A stretch of DNA of 64,000 nt from Bosea sp. BIWAKO-01 (lineage in GTDB: Bacteria; Pseudomonadota; Alphaproteobacteria; Rhizobiales; Beijerinckiaceae), in NCBI RefSeq assembly GCF_001748145.1, contig NZ_BCQA01000001.1, positions 5,606,501 to 5,670,500 on the forward strand, written 5' to 3'. Each line of letters begins with the position of its first letter. The stretch's first letter is position 1. The translations under genes and the position numbers were made by a program. Under the pieces are notes generated by a model, which worked only from the letters and a program-made list of their open reading frames with translations, ran no database searches and was not told the origin of the DNA. Below, piece by piece: positions 32,188-41,254 of the stretch.

Positions 32188-32958
32188 ATGAAGATCGCCG
32201 ATGTGCGCGCCAATGCTTTCGCTATGCCACTTAACAACCCCGCCTACCCGAAGCCGCCCTACAAATTCTACAATCGCGAATTCGTCGTCATCAACTACCA
32301 GACGGATCCCGAACGGCTGCGCGCCTTCGTGCCCGAGCCTCTGGAGGTCATCGGCGATACCGTGGCCTATGAGTTCATCCGCATGCCGGATTCGACCGGC
32401 TTCGGCGACTATACCGAGACCGGGCAGGTCATCCCGGTGCGCTTCACCACCGCGTCGGGCGAGGTCCAGGAAGGCGGCTATGTCCATGCCATGTATCTCG
32501 ACGACAATTCACCCATTGCCGGCGGGCGCGAGATCTGGGGCTTTCCGAAGAAACTGGCGACGCCGAAGCTGATGCATCAGCAGGAGACGCTCGTCGGCAC
32601 CCTGCATTACGGCTCGGTCCTCTGCGCGACCGCCACCATGGGCTACAAGCATCGCGAGCTCGATCTGGCGCCGCTTGCCAAGGCCATGGCCAAGCCCGCC
32701 TTCATGATCAAGATCATCCCCCATGTCGACGGCTCGCCGCGCATCTGCGAGCTGGTGCGCTACTACATGGAGGACGTGACGTTGAAGGGGGCCTGGTCCG
32801 GCCCCGCCGCCCTGCAGCTCTTCGAGCATGCGATGTGTGACGTGGCGCGGCTGCCCGTCCACGAAGTGGTCTCGGCGAGCCACTACATTGCCGATCTGAC
32901 GCTGGGTCTCGGTGAGGTCGTGTTTGACTACCTCGCGACCGGCGAAGCCAAGGCCTGA
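32188..32958 (+). CDS. adc: Acetoacetate decarboxylase
   Basis: This 256-residue ADC decarboxylates acetoacetate to acetone and CO2 through a Schiff base. The active-site segment is [17 protein letters not shown]; Lys121 is the expected Schiff-base lysine and Lys122 the neighbour that lowers its pKa. The upstream [24 protein letters not shown] segment holds the conserved substrate-pocket residues. Length agrees with the clostridial and proteobacterial enzymes. GAGGA lies about eleven bases before the ATG. It is probably co-transcribed with the patatin gene. Some family members act on other acids, but the close motif fit favours acetoacetate. Confidence 0.92.
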   Translation: MKIADVRANAFAMPLNNPAYPKPPYKFYNREFVVINYQTDPERLRAFVPEPLEVIGDTVAYEFIRMPDSTGFGDYTETGQVIPVRFTTASGEVQEGGYVHAMYLDDNSPIAGGREIWGFPKKLATPKLMHQQETLVGTLHYGSVLCATATMGYKHRELDLAPLAKAMAKPAFMIKIIPHVDGSPRICELVRYYMEDVTLKGAWSGPAALQLFEHAMCDVARLPVHEVVSASHYIADLTLGLGEVVFDYLATGEAKA

Positions 32959-33479
32959 ACGGCGATCCGTTCGGCGCGTCGAAGCGTGTATCGGCCGACG
33001 GGATCTGTGCTTCAATGTCGGCACACCCTATCGGCCGTCGTCGAAGAGCAACCGGCCCTTCACTCCGGGTTGAAATGATCGACGCTGCCGAGGTGGCGAC
33101 GCCCTGTCTCCCTCGCCCAGCAAATGGAAGGTCCGCGCGCTTCCAGGCAAGCAATCATTGACGTAGGCGGCGGAACGTCAAGATCTCGAATCGGCCCGAA
33201 ACTGACGTAACGTCGCCACTCCGATACAAGCATCACACACTATGCCCTAGCGTCAGTATTATCCATCCGTGTTGCCGAATTGTATCTACTCTCATATTCC
33301 GATCGCGCGCAGGTATCGGCGCCGCCAGGACGGCTATCCTCCATTCGATTTTTGCTCTTTGGCTCGAAGTTGACGAGGCCAACGAACGAATCGCGTTGGG
33401 CCGTGCCTTTGGGGGGCGCAACTTGAATTTCTGGGCATCGACTGGGCGCCAGGCGCTTGTAGCAAGCACGAACTCGGGC
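32959..33479. other. Intergenic region ahead of the first autotransporter
   Basis: This 521-base gap holds no convincing gene. It becomes less GC-rich from about 33200 to 33380, as expected of a promoter region. It holds a group of TGACGT half-sites, listed separately. The autotransporter frame extends back to 33396, but those residues are not signal-peptide-like. Confidence 0.4.
33159..33214. promoter_or_regulatory. Cluster of TGACGT half-sites upstream of the first autotransporter
   Basis: TGACGT (33159-33164) and ACGTCA (33175-33180) form an inverted pair with a 10-base spacer. TGACGTAACGTC (33203-33214) contains the perfect palindrome GACGTAACGTC. Three exact half-sites in 56 bases, about 270 bases before the adhesin start, suggest binding of a dimeric regulator. 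Confidence 0.35.
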
Positions 33480-36400
33480 ATGTCTACGGGACCCGAGCGC
33501 CAATATTCCGGCATGCGGCGGGCCTGGTTGGCCAGCGTATCGGCGCTCGCCATGCTTGGAGCCCTGTCGGCAACGCCGGCATTGGCGATCGATGTCGCGA
33601 ACCAGAGCGACTGGAACGCGGCCGTTGCGGCCGTGGCTGCGGCGGGGGCCGGCTCCACGACCACGATCAACATCACCAACGGCTTTACACTGACGAGCTC
33701 GCTCGCCCAGCTCCAGGCGAGCAACGCCAATGTCACGGTGAACATCACTGGTAACAGCCAGGTGATCGATGGTGCGGCGGCCTTTCAAGGCATCCAGGTC
33801 AATGGCGCCAATGCGCCGACCGTCAACATCTCCAACCTGTCGATCACCAACACCGCCGCGCGCGGCGGCAAGGGACAAAACGGCCAGAACGGCTTCTTCA
33901 GCAGCGGCCTGTCCTATGGCGCGGGCGGCGGCGGCGGCGGCGGCCTCGGTGCCGGCGGCGGCCTGCTGGTCGGTAGCGGCGCCAATGTCACGATCGCCGA
34001 AGTCAGCTTCAGCGGCAACGCGGCGACTGGCGGCGCCGGCGGCAATGGCGGCGTCGCGCAGAACATTGCATCCGATCCGGTCAGTGGCGGCAATGGCGGC
34101 GCCGGCGGTGCGGCCAATAATGGCGCTGCCACCGGTGGCGGCGGCGCAGGCGGCCTCGGTGGCAACACCGGTACGCAGGGGACCGCCGGCACGACGGGAT
34201 CATCCTTCGGCGATGGCGGCGGCGGCGGCGGCGGCTCCGGTACCCACAACAGCACGTCCTACACGTCAAACAACCCCGGCGGCGGCGGGAATGCCGGTGG
34301 CGGCGGTGGCAGGCCAGGCGGCGACGGCGTCGCCAACAACAACGGGTCGCAAGGCCCAGGCTCGGATGGCGGCTCAGGCGGCAATGGTGGCGCGGGACGT
34401 GGTGGCGCAGTCTATGTCGCCACCGGTGGTTCGCTGACGATCCTCGATTCCACGATTTCGGGCGTCTCCGTCACTGGTGGAACCGGTGGCAGTAACGGCG
34501 TCGGCCAGGGCCCCAGCTCGATCAACGGATCGCCTGGTCTGGCCGGGAGCGCCTCGGGCGCCGCGATCTATCTCAGCGGCGTCACGGCCAATATCGGCGT
34601 CTCCAGCGGGACGGTGACCTACGCCAACACGATCGGCGGCACCGGCCTGACCAGCGGCGGCGTGAGCACGGCGCTCAACAAGACCGGCGCGGGCACGCTG
34701 ACCTTGTCCGGCGCCAATGACTTCATCGGCAACGTCAACATCAGCGGCGGTAGGCTGTCGATCAGTGCCACCGGCAACCTCGGCAACATAGCCAACGACC
34801 TGGTGCTCTCGAACGGCGGCGTGCTGGCTGTCACCGCTACGACCACGCTGGCGGCGGCGCGGACATTCAGCGTCACCGGTTCGGGCGGCATCGATGTGGC
34901 GGGCGGCACGACGACGACGGTGCAAGGCGTCATTTCGAACGGGACATCGGCCGGCAGCCTGGTCAAGACCGGAAACGGCACGCTGACGCTTTCGGGGGTC
35001 AATACCTATACCGGAACGACCTTCATCACCGCCGGCACCCTGACCATCACCGGTGGCCGGGCGATCAGTGACGCCGGTCGCATCGAGATCGCCAGCGGCG
35101 CGACCCTCGATGTCGCGCAGAGCGAGACGATTGGCTTCCTTTCGGGAGCTTCGGGCGCGCAGGTCATCATCGCCAACGGCCAGACGCTGACGACCGAGGA
35201 CAACACCGGATCGGTCTTTGCCGGGACGATCTCCGGGGCGGGCAGCCTCAACCAGAACTTCGCCGGCACGACGGCAATTTCGGGCACCAGCACCTATACA
35301 GGTCCGACATCCGTGACTGTCGGAACGCTGGTGGTGAACGGCTCTATCGCCTCATCCTCCAGCTTGACTGTCAATGCGGGCGCCACGCTCGGTGGCTCCG
35401 GCCAGGTCCCCGGCACCACGATTTACGGCACGCTCGCGCCAGGCAATTCGCCGGGCACGATCACGGTCAATGGCAACCTGACGCTGGGTGCGGGCTCGAC
35501 CTACATTGCCGAAGTGCAGGGCGCGGTCTCCGACCGGGTCAACGTCACCGGCACGGCAACCCTTGCGGGTACGCTGCGGATCGTGCCGCTGGGAGGCCCC
35601 TATACCTTCAACAGCGCCTATACCCTGCTCTCGGCGGCGGGCGGCCGCAGCGGCACGTTCGGCACGACCGATGTCACCTCGTCCTTCGGCGACGGCGTCA
35701 CCAGCGCGGTAAGCTACACCGCCAATGACGTGCTCCTGACACTGACGCCCAAAGCGATGACGACGCTCGGCGTCACGGCTCCGCTGAACGCCTATGCGGT
35801 GGCCGCCGGGCTCGATCGGGCGGTCGCGGGCGGGGCCGATCCGTCGGCTTTGTTCGGCATCTACAACCTGCCGGCCGCGGCGATCCCCGGGGCGGTGAAC
35901 CAGCTTTCGGGCGAGGCGCATACGGCGGCCCCGGCGATGGCGGTCTCTGCCGCCGACCAGTTCCTGCGTGCGATGCTCGATCCCTTCGCAGCGGGCCGTG
36001 GCAGCGCGGGGGCTGCTCCTGGCGAAGCCTCGTTCTCCGGCCTCGTCCGCAAGGGCGCCGACGCACCGACCGCGCCGGCTTTCCTCGATCCGCCGCCATA
36101 CACCGTCTGGGGCGCGGCCTTCGGCTCGGTTGGCCGCACCGACGGCAGCGCGCGCGTCGGCTCGGCCAAGCGCGATCTCGACGATGCCCATCTCGCCGTC
36201 GGCGCCGATGTCAGGATCATGCCCGGCACGGTCGCGGGTTTTGCGGTCTCCGGCGGCAGCGCCCGCTCCTCGCTGTCCGGCGGGCTCGGCAAGGCCGAGG
36301 CCGATGTCTTCCAGGCCGGCCTCTACGGCACGACCCGGCTCGGGCCGGTCAATCTTGCCGCCGCCTTCGGCTATGGCCGGCTCGAGAACGAGATCAAGCG

Positions 36401-36935
36401 CGCGATCCCGGTGCTCGGCAGCGCATTGTCCTCGTCCTATGCCACCACCGCCTGGAGCGGCCGGCTGCAGGCGAGCGCCGCGGTGCTGTCCTGGAACGGC
36501 CTGACCTTCTCGCCGCTGGCGGCGCTGCAGGCGATCCAGGCGCGCAGCCCGGCCCTGACCGAAGCGAACTGGGCCGGCGCCAATGCCGGCGCACTCACCC
36601 TCGCCCGGCGCAACGACATCACCTCGCGCAGCGAGCTTGGCCTGCAGCTCGACTATGCCAGCGGCCTCAACGGGCTGCCGGTCGCGGGCTATCTCCGGGC
36701 GAGCTGGGCGCATTACTACCAGCGCGATGCCGGCCTCTCCGCCTCGATTGCCGGCCTGACCGGCGCAGGCTTTGCGGTCGAAGGCGCAAGGCCCGCCCGC
36801 AACAGCGCGCTGCTCGCCGCCGGGCTCGACCTCAAGCTCAGCCCCTCCGTCACGCTCGGCGCCCGCCTCGACGGCGAGCTCTCCGGCTCCACAAACCGCC
36901 TCGGCGGCCAGGCTCAGATCAGGGTGAGCTTCTGA
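33480..36935 (+). CDS. Autotransporter adhesin (type Va) with glycine-rich passenger
   Basis: This is a surface protein of about 1151 residues. A signal peptide, MRRAWLASVSALAMLGALSA ending TPALA, begins at residue 12. A glycine/asparagine-rich region (about 115-330) and several autotransporter-associated strand repeats follow (forms of GTLTLSGxNTYTGTTFITAG). The C-terminal 275 residues (from YTVWGAAFGSVGRTDG) form the outer-membrane beta-barrel, ending in the signature terminal phenylalanine (QIRVSF). The passenger is predicted to fold as a right-handed beta-helix and to serve in adhesion or aggregation; no protease or lipase motif is seen. The true start may be the ATG at 33480 or 33513. 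It shares its architecture with the giant gene at 44948-53371. A hairpin terminator follows. Confidence 0.92.
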   Translation: MSTGPERQYSGMRRAWLASVSALAMLGALSATPALAIDVANQSDWNAAVAAVAAAGAGSTTTINITNGFTLTSSLAQLQASNANVTVNITGNSQVIDGAAAFQGIQVNGANAPTVNISNLSITNTAARGGKGQNGQNGFFSSGLSYGAGGGGGGGLGAGGGLLVGSGANVTIAEVSFSGNAATGGAGGNGGVAQNIASDPVSGGNGGAGGAANNGAATGGGGAGGLGGNTGTQGTAGTTGSSFGDGGGGGGGSGTHNSTSYTSNNPGGGGNAGGGGGRPGGDGVANNNGSQGPGSDGGSGGNGGAGRGGAVYVATGGSLTILDSTISGVSVTGGTGGSNGVGQGPSSINGSPGLAGSASGAAIYLSGVTANIGVSSGTVTYANTIGGTGLTSGGVSTALNKTGAGTLTLSGANDFIGNVNISGGRLSISATGNLGNIANDLVLSNGGVLAVTATTTLAAARTFSVTGSGGIDVAGGTTTTVQGVISNGTSAGSLVKTGNGTLTLSGVNTYTGTTFITAGTLTITGGRAISDAGRIEIASGATLDVAQSETIGFLSGASGAQVIIANGQTLTTEDNTGSVFAGTISGAGSLNQNFAGTTAISGTSTYTGPTSVTVGTLVVNGSIASSSSLTVNAGATLGGSGQVPGTTIYGTLAPGNSPGTITVNGNLTLGAGSTYIAEVQGAVSDRVNVTGTATLAGTLRIVPLGGPYTFNSAYTLLSAAGGRSGTFGTTDVTSSFGDGVTSAVSYTANDVLLTLTPKAMTTLGVTAPLNAYAVAAGLDRAVAGGADPSALFGIYNLPAAAIPGAVNQLSGEAHTAAPAMAVSAADQFLRAMLDPFAAGRGSAGAAPGEASFSGLVRKGADAPTAPAFLDPPPYTVWGAAFGSVGRTDGSARVGSAKRDLDDAHLAVGADVRIMPGTVAGFAVSGGSARSSLSGGLGKAEADVFQAGLYGTTRLGPVNLAAAFGYGRLENEIKRAIPVLGSALSSSYATTAWSGRLQASAAVLSWNGLTFSPLAALQAIQARSPALTEANWAGANAGALTLARRNDITSRSELGLQLDYASGLNGLPVAGYLRASWAHYYQRDAGLSASIAGLTGAGFAVEGARPARNSALLAAGLDLKLSPSVTLGARLDGELSGSTNRLGGQAQIRVSF

Positions 36936-37004
36936 GCGCAAACCACTGCAGCAATGAGCTGTTCCCGCCAGGGCGTCTCATGGAAGCGAACGCACTGACT
37001 GCGC

Positions 37005-37030
37005 CAGGGGGAGCTTTAAATCTCCCCCTG
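37005..37030. terminator. Bidirectional hairpin between the autotransporter and the sugar operon
   Basis: CAGGGGGAG-N8-CTCCCCCTG is a perfect 9-pair stem with an AT-rich loop (CTTTAAAT). It lies 69 bases after the adhesin stop and 36 bases from the end of the convergent dehydrogenase gene, so it can end both messages. Confidence 0.6.
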
Positions 37031-37066
37031 ATCCAGCCGCACGCGGCTCGCAGGGTGGCAGCTCCT

Positions 37067-38215
37067 TCAGCCCTTCAGTTTCGTCCATCGCGCGTTTGCC
37101 TTCGATGAGGCGACCGCGGCCTCGATGAAGGCCATGCCCTGGAGCCCGTCTTCAAGCGTCGGGAACGCGCAGTCATTGGGGACGGGTTGTCCGGCCTGAC
37201 GCGCCCGGATGGCTGCGGCGGCCTCCCGGTAGATCGTGGCGAAGGCTTCGAGATAGCCTTCGGGGTGCCCGGCGGGGACGCGGGTGACACGTTGCGCTGC
37301 CGCATTGGCGCCGCCTGAGCCGCGCGTGACGATGCGCTGCACCTCGCCGAAGGGGGACCATTTCAGCTGATCGGGCTGTTCCTGTGCCCATTCGAGCCCG
37401 CCCTTGTCGCCATAGATGCGCAGGCGCAGGCCGTTCTCATTGCCCGGCGCGACCTGGCTCGCCCAGAGGCTGCCGCGCGCACCGTTCTCATAGCGCAGCA
37501 TGACCTGGACATTGTCGTCGAGGCGCCTGCCGGCCACGAAACTGGTGAGTTCGGCCGAGATCTCGCTCACCGCGAGCCCCGAGACGAAGCCCGCCAGATG
37601 AAAGGCGTGGGTGCCGATATCGCCGATCGACCCGCCGGCGCCGGAGCGTGCCGGATCGGTGCGCCATTCCGCCTGTTTCTGGCCGGTCTGTTCGAGCGCC
37701 TCCGTCAACCACTCCTGCGGGTACTCGACCTGGACGACCCGGATGCGGCCGATCTCGCCGGCTGCGACCATCGCCCGGGCGTGGCGAACCATGGCATAGC
37801 CGGAATAGTTATAGGTCACCGCGAAGACCACGCCGGCGCGGTCCGTCGCCGCCTTCAGGCTTTGCGCCTGCTTGAGGCTCGTCGCCAGCGGCTTGTCGCA
37901 GATCACATGGATGCCGCGCTTCAGGAAGGCGAGCGCGGCGGGAGCGTGCATGTGGTTCGGTGTGACGATGGCCACGGCTTCGATGCCGTCGCGACGCCGC
38001 GCTTCGGCCCCCGCCATCGCCTCGAAATCGGCATAGACCCGCGCCGGGTCGAGACCGAGCGCAAGACCCGAGCGCTGGGCCTTTTCGGGCGTGGCGGAGA
38101 GCGCCCCGGCGAGAAGCTCGTATTCGCCGTCGAGACGCGCCGCCATGCGGTGCACCGCACCGATGAATGCGCCCTCGCCGCCGCCCACCATGCCGAGCCG
38201 GATTCGCGCATTCAT
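37067..38215 (-). CDS. Gfo/Idh/MocA-family NAD(P)-dependent sugar dehydrogenase
   Basis: This 382-residue oxidoreductase has an N-terminal Rossmann domain (IRLGMVGGGEGAFIGAVHR, then VTPNHMHAPAALAFLKRG and the family hallmark ICDKPLATS) and a C-terminal alpha/beta substrate domain. The catalytic region includes GSIGDIGTHAFHLAGFVSGL with the conserved Asp and His. Family members oxidise sugars, inositols or their derivatives. It is the last gene of a seven-gene minus-strand operon and starts inside the TIM-barrel gene (four-base overlap), so it probably acts on the same imported polyol or sugar. The frame runs upstream to 38371, but the ATG at 38215 begins the Rossmann strand. Confidence 0.93.
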   Translation of the reverse strand: MNARIRLGMVGGGEGAFIGAVHRMAARLDGEYELLAGALSATPEKAQRSGLALGLDPARVYADFEAMAGAEARRRDGIEAVAIVTPNHMHAPAALAFLKRGIHVICDKPLATSLKQAQSLKAATDRAGVVFAVTYNYSGYAMVRHARAMVAAGEIGRIRVVQVEYPQEWLTEALEQTGQKQAEWRTDPARSGAGGSIGDIGTHAFHLAGFVSGLAVSEISAELTSFVAGRRLDDNVQVMLRYENGARGSLWASQVAPGNENGLRLRIYGDKGGLEWAQEQPDQLKWSPFGEVQRIVTRGSGGANAAAQRVTRVPAGHPEGYLEAFATIYREAAAAIRARQAGQPVPNDCAFPTLEDGLQGMAFIEAAVASSKANARWTKLKG

Positions 38216-39261
38216 CGTGTAAGCCCCAGGAGCCTGGCGTTGGTCGCGCTGTCGGCGCCGCTCGCAGCGAAATCGTCGAAGGGGCGTTCGGCCCGACGGA
38301 TCATATGACTGCGGACGAACGCTGCACCTTCGGCTGCTCCCTGTTCGGGGTGCTTCAGGGCGCATTCCCACTCGACGACCGCCCAGCCCTGATAATCGTA
38401 CTGGGCCAGCCTCGAGAAGATGCCGGCGAAATCGACATGCCCGTCGCCCGGCGAGCGGAAACGGCCGGGCCGCTCGACCCAGCCCTGATAGCCGCCATAG
38501 ACGCCGGAACGGCCGGTCGGATTCAGCTCGGCGTCCTTGACGTGAAAGGCCCGGATGCGCTCGTGGTAGATGTCGATGAAGGCGAGATAGTCGAGCGCCT
38601 GCAGCAGAAAATGCGAGGGATCGTAGAGGATGGTGGCGCGTCGATGCTCACCAACCGATTCAAGAAAACGCTCGAAGCTGATGCCATCATGGAGATCTTC
38701 GCCGGGATGGATCTCATAGGCGAGATCGACGCCGGCCTCGTCGAAGGCGTCGAGGATCGGCGTCCAGCGCCGGCCCAGCTCCGAAAAGGCTTCCTCGATG
38801 AGGCCCTGCGGCCGCTGCGGCCATGGATAGACATAGGGCCAGGCCAATGCACCGGAGAAGGTGGCATGCGTGGCGAGACCGAGATTCCGCGAGGCCCGGG
38901 CGGCAAGTTTCAGCTGCTCCACGGCCCAGACCTGCCGCTCGGCCGGCTTGCCGCGCAGGGCGGCCGGCGCAAAGCCGTCGAAGAGCAGATCATAGGCCGG
39001 GTGCACCGCGACCAGCTGGCCCTGGAGATGGGTCGATAGCTCGGTAACCCGAAGGCCATGGCGATCGAGCCGGGCAGCGATGTCCTCGCAATAGGATTTC
39101 GACTGCGCCGCCTGCGCCAGATCGAACAGCGCGGGATCGTTGGTCGGGATCTGGACGCCGACATAGCCATGTCCGGCAGCCCAGCCGGCGAGGCCGTCGA
39201 GACTGTCGAAGGGCGCCGCCTTGCCGACGAACTGGGCAAGGAACAGGGCTGGACCTTTCAT
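38212..39261 (-). CDS. Sugar phosphate isomerase/epimerase-like TIM-barrel protein
   Basis: This 349-residue protein is of the AP-endonuclease-2/xylose-isomerase-like fold. Metal-binding residues are recognisable in LAYEIHPGEDLHDG (Glu, His), ATILYDPSHFLLQ (Asp, His), RAFHVKDAEL (His, Asp) and the final Glu in GWAVVEWEC. Such enzymes isomerise or dehydrate sugars and inositol derivatives with a divalent metal (compare IolE, D-psicose epimerases). It overlaps both neighbours by four bases, between the LacI regulator and the dehydrogenase. The exact substrate is unknown; dehydrogenase plus isomerase suggests oxidation of a cyclitol or rare sugar followed by rearrangement. Confidence 0.92.
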   Translation of the reverse strand: MKGPALFLAQFVGKAAPFDSLDGLAGWAAGHGYVGVQIPTNDPALFDLAQAAQSKSYCEDIAARLDRHGLRVTELSTHLQGQLVAVHPAYDLLFDGFAPAALRGKPAERQVWAVEQLKLAARASRNLGLATHATFSGALAWPYVYPWPQRPQGLIEEAFSELGRRWTPILDAFDEAGVDLAYEIHPGEDLHDGISFERFLESVGEHRRATILYDPSHFLLQALDYLAFIDIYHERIRAFHVKDAELNPTGRSGVYGGYQGWVERPGRFRSPGDGHVDFAGIFSRLAQYDYQGWAVVEWECALKHPEQGAAEGAAFVRSHMIRRAERPFDDFAASGADSATNARLLGLTR

Positions 39262-40298
39262 CGTCTCATTCCTTCATTCTCGGAGGAGTTCGGGTGCTGA
39301 CGCGCAGGAGCGGTGGAACCGCGCACGACGAGGCGTGTCTCCATCACCAGATTGGCCGCCGTCGGCTCCTCGCCAAGGAGACCGATCATGCGCGCCATCG
39401 CCTGCCGGCCGATATCGAAACGCGGCTGGTGGATGGTGGTCAGCGGCGGCATGAAGGCGTCGGCGAGCACGATATCGTCGAAGCCGACGACCGAGACATC
39501 GGCGGGGACAGAAAACCCGCAGGCGCGCAATTCGCTGATCGCACCGAATGCCATCTGGTCGCTGGCCGCAAACAGCGCCGTGAAACCGGTCCCGGTCTCA
39601 TGGAGACGGCGCACGGCTCGGCGGCCGGCATCCAGGCTGAAATCACCCTCGACGATCAGCGCCTCATCGGCAGCGATACCGGCTGCGGCGAGAGCGCTGC
39701 GATAGCCCGCCAGCCGGTCGACCGCGAGCCGCTCCGGCAGCGGCCCGGTGATATGGGCGATGCGGCGGTGGCCGAGCCCGAGCAGGTGTTCGACGGCTTG
39801 CCGGGCGGCCGCGATGTTGTCGATCGAGACGGTCGGGAGCGCGAGTTCGGGGAAGGTCTCGAGCGCGATCACGATCGGCGGCAGCCGCGACAGCTCCGTC
39901 TGCAGGGCGTCCGGGAAGCGACCGACCATCAGGATCAGCCCGTCGGCATGTCGCGCGCGCACCATGTCGACATAGTGGGCGATGCGCTCGTCGTCATCGC
40001 GCGCATCGCCCATCAGCACCTTGTAGCCGGCTCGCATGGCCGCCTCTTCGACGCCCTTGTAGATCTCGAGATAGAACGGGTTCGAGATGTCGCGCACCAG
40101 CAGGATGACCGTTCGGGTCGCGCGGCTCCGAAGATTGCGCGCCTGGGAGTTCGGCACGAAACCTGTCGCCGCCACGGCCTCGAGCACGCGCTTGCGCGTC
40201 TCCGGCTGCACCTTGTCGGGGCGCTGCAATGCCCGCGAGACGGTCGCCGTCGAGACGCCGGCGAGTTCTGCGACCGTGGCGATGGTGGGCACGCTCAT
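39258..40298 (-). CDS. LacI-family repressor of the sugar operon
   Basis: This 346-residue regulator has the LacI helix-turn-helix at the extreme N-terminus (TIATVAELAGVSTATVSRAL), the hinge helix (VPNSQARNLRSRATRTV) and a periplasmic-binding-protein-like effector domain. That domain contains LLVRDISNPFYLEIYKGVEE, GHRRIAHITGPL and VVGFDDIVLADAFMPPLTTI. It lies in the middle of the operon, two bases after the second permease, so it probably controls its own operon. A LacI-type palindrome ahead of the first gene (44772-44785) fits as its operator. The inducer is presumably the imported sugar or a metabolite of it. Confidence 0.95.
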   Translation of the reverse strand: MSVPTIATVAELAGVSTATVSRALQRPDKVQPETRKRVLEAVAATGFVPNSQARNLRSRATRTVILLVRDISNPFYLEIYKGVEEAAMRAGYKVLMGDARDDDERIAHYVDMVRARHADGLILMVGRFPDALQTELSRLPPIVIALETFPELALPTVSIDNIAAARQAVEHLLGLGHRRIAHITGPLPERLAVDRLAGYRSALAAAGIAADEALIVEGDFSLDAGRRAVRRLHETGTGFTALFAASDQMAFGAISELRACGFSVPADVSVVGFDDIVLADAFMPPLTTIHQPRFDIGRQAMARMIGLLGEEPTAANLVMETRLVVRGSTAPARQHPNSSENEGMRR

Positions 40299-40300
40299 GA

Positions 40301-41254
40301 TCAGACCCGCAGCCTGGCCTGACGGCCGTAAAGCAGCATCAGCACCAGCAGCGTCAGCCCGAAGATCATCTGACGGCCATAGGTTTCAAGCTGCAAGGTC
40401 GTCAGCACGCTCTGCAGCAGCACAAGCGCCAGCGCGCCCAGGACTGTGCCGAGATAGCCGCCGGCACCGCCTGCGAGCGACGTGCCGCCGATGACCACCG
40501 CGATGATCGAGGACAGGACGTATTGGTCGCCGACGCTGATGAAGGAGCTGCCGGTGTAACCGATGACACAGACCCCTGCGAGGCCGGCGAACAGGCCGGA
40601 GAAGCCGTAGAGCAGGCAGCGGATGCGCGCGACAGGCAGCCCGACGAGCATGGCAGCGCGCTCATTGGCGCCGATCGCGTAGACGCCAAGCCCGAAGGCC
40701 GTGCAGCGCAGGACGAAGCCGAGCGCCAGCGCGATGACGGCCCAGACCAGGAGGATGCCGGGCAGCCCGAACAGCAACGGGCGATTGACGAAGGCCATCA
40801 GGGCTGGTGCAGCATTGCCGGAGGGCACGCCCTGCGAATAGACGACGAGGCCGCCCTGGATGATCGCAGTCATGCCGAGCGTCATGACGAGCGGCGGTAT
40901 CCGGACCAGGGTGACGCCGAGCCCGTTGACCAGCCCGATGGCGAAGGTCACGGCGCAGGCGGCCAGCACCGCCGGCAGGATGGCGGCGTCCTGTCCGGCC
41001 ATGACATTGCCGGCAATGACCGCGCCGAGCGAGACCATCGGCCCGACAGAGAGATCGATGCCTTCGCGCCCGCCGAGAATGACGAGGTTCTGGCCGGCGG
41101 CGACGATGCCGAGGATCGCGGCCACCGTCGTCAGGCGGACGATCTGGTCGCCCTGGGCAAAGCCCGGGGACAGCGCTTCGCCGATGGCGAGCAGCAGCGC
41201 GATCGCGCCTGCGGCGAGCGCCAGCGGATTGGTGAGAAGGGCCCGCGCCGTCAT
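40301..41254 (-). CDS. Sugar ABC transporter permease 2 (RbsC-like)
   Basis: This 317-residue inner-membrane permease of the ribose/galactose/xylose class has 8-10 hydrophobic segments. Family landmarks are AAGQNLVILGGREGIDLSVG near the N-terminus, GVTLVRIPPLVMTLGMTAII, AIGANERAAMLVGLPVARIR and IAVVIGGTSLAGGAGGYLGT. The ATG at 41254 overlaps the preceding permease stop by four bases. The longer open frame to 42208 is antisense-like noise in another frame of permease 1. Together with permease 1 it should form the heterodimeric channel. Confidence 0.93.
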   Translation of the reverse strand: MTARALLTNPLALAAGAIALLLAIGEALSPGFAQGDQIVRLTTVAAILGIVAAGQNLVILGGREGIDLSVGPMVSLGAVIAGNVMAGQDAAILPAVLAACAVTFAIGLVNGLGVTLVRIPPLVMTLGMTAIIQGGLVVYSQGVPSGNAAPALMAFVNRPLLFGLPGILLVWAVIALALGFVLRCTAFGLGVYAIGANERAAMLVGLPVARIRCLLYGFSGLFAGLAGVCVIGYTGSSFISVGDQYVLSSIIAVVIGGTSLAGGAGGYLGTVLGALALVLLQSVLTTLQLETYGRQMIFGLTLLVLMLLYGRQARLRV

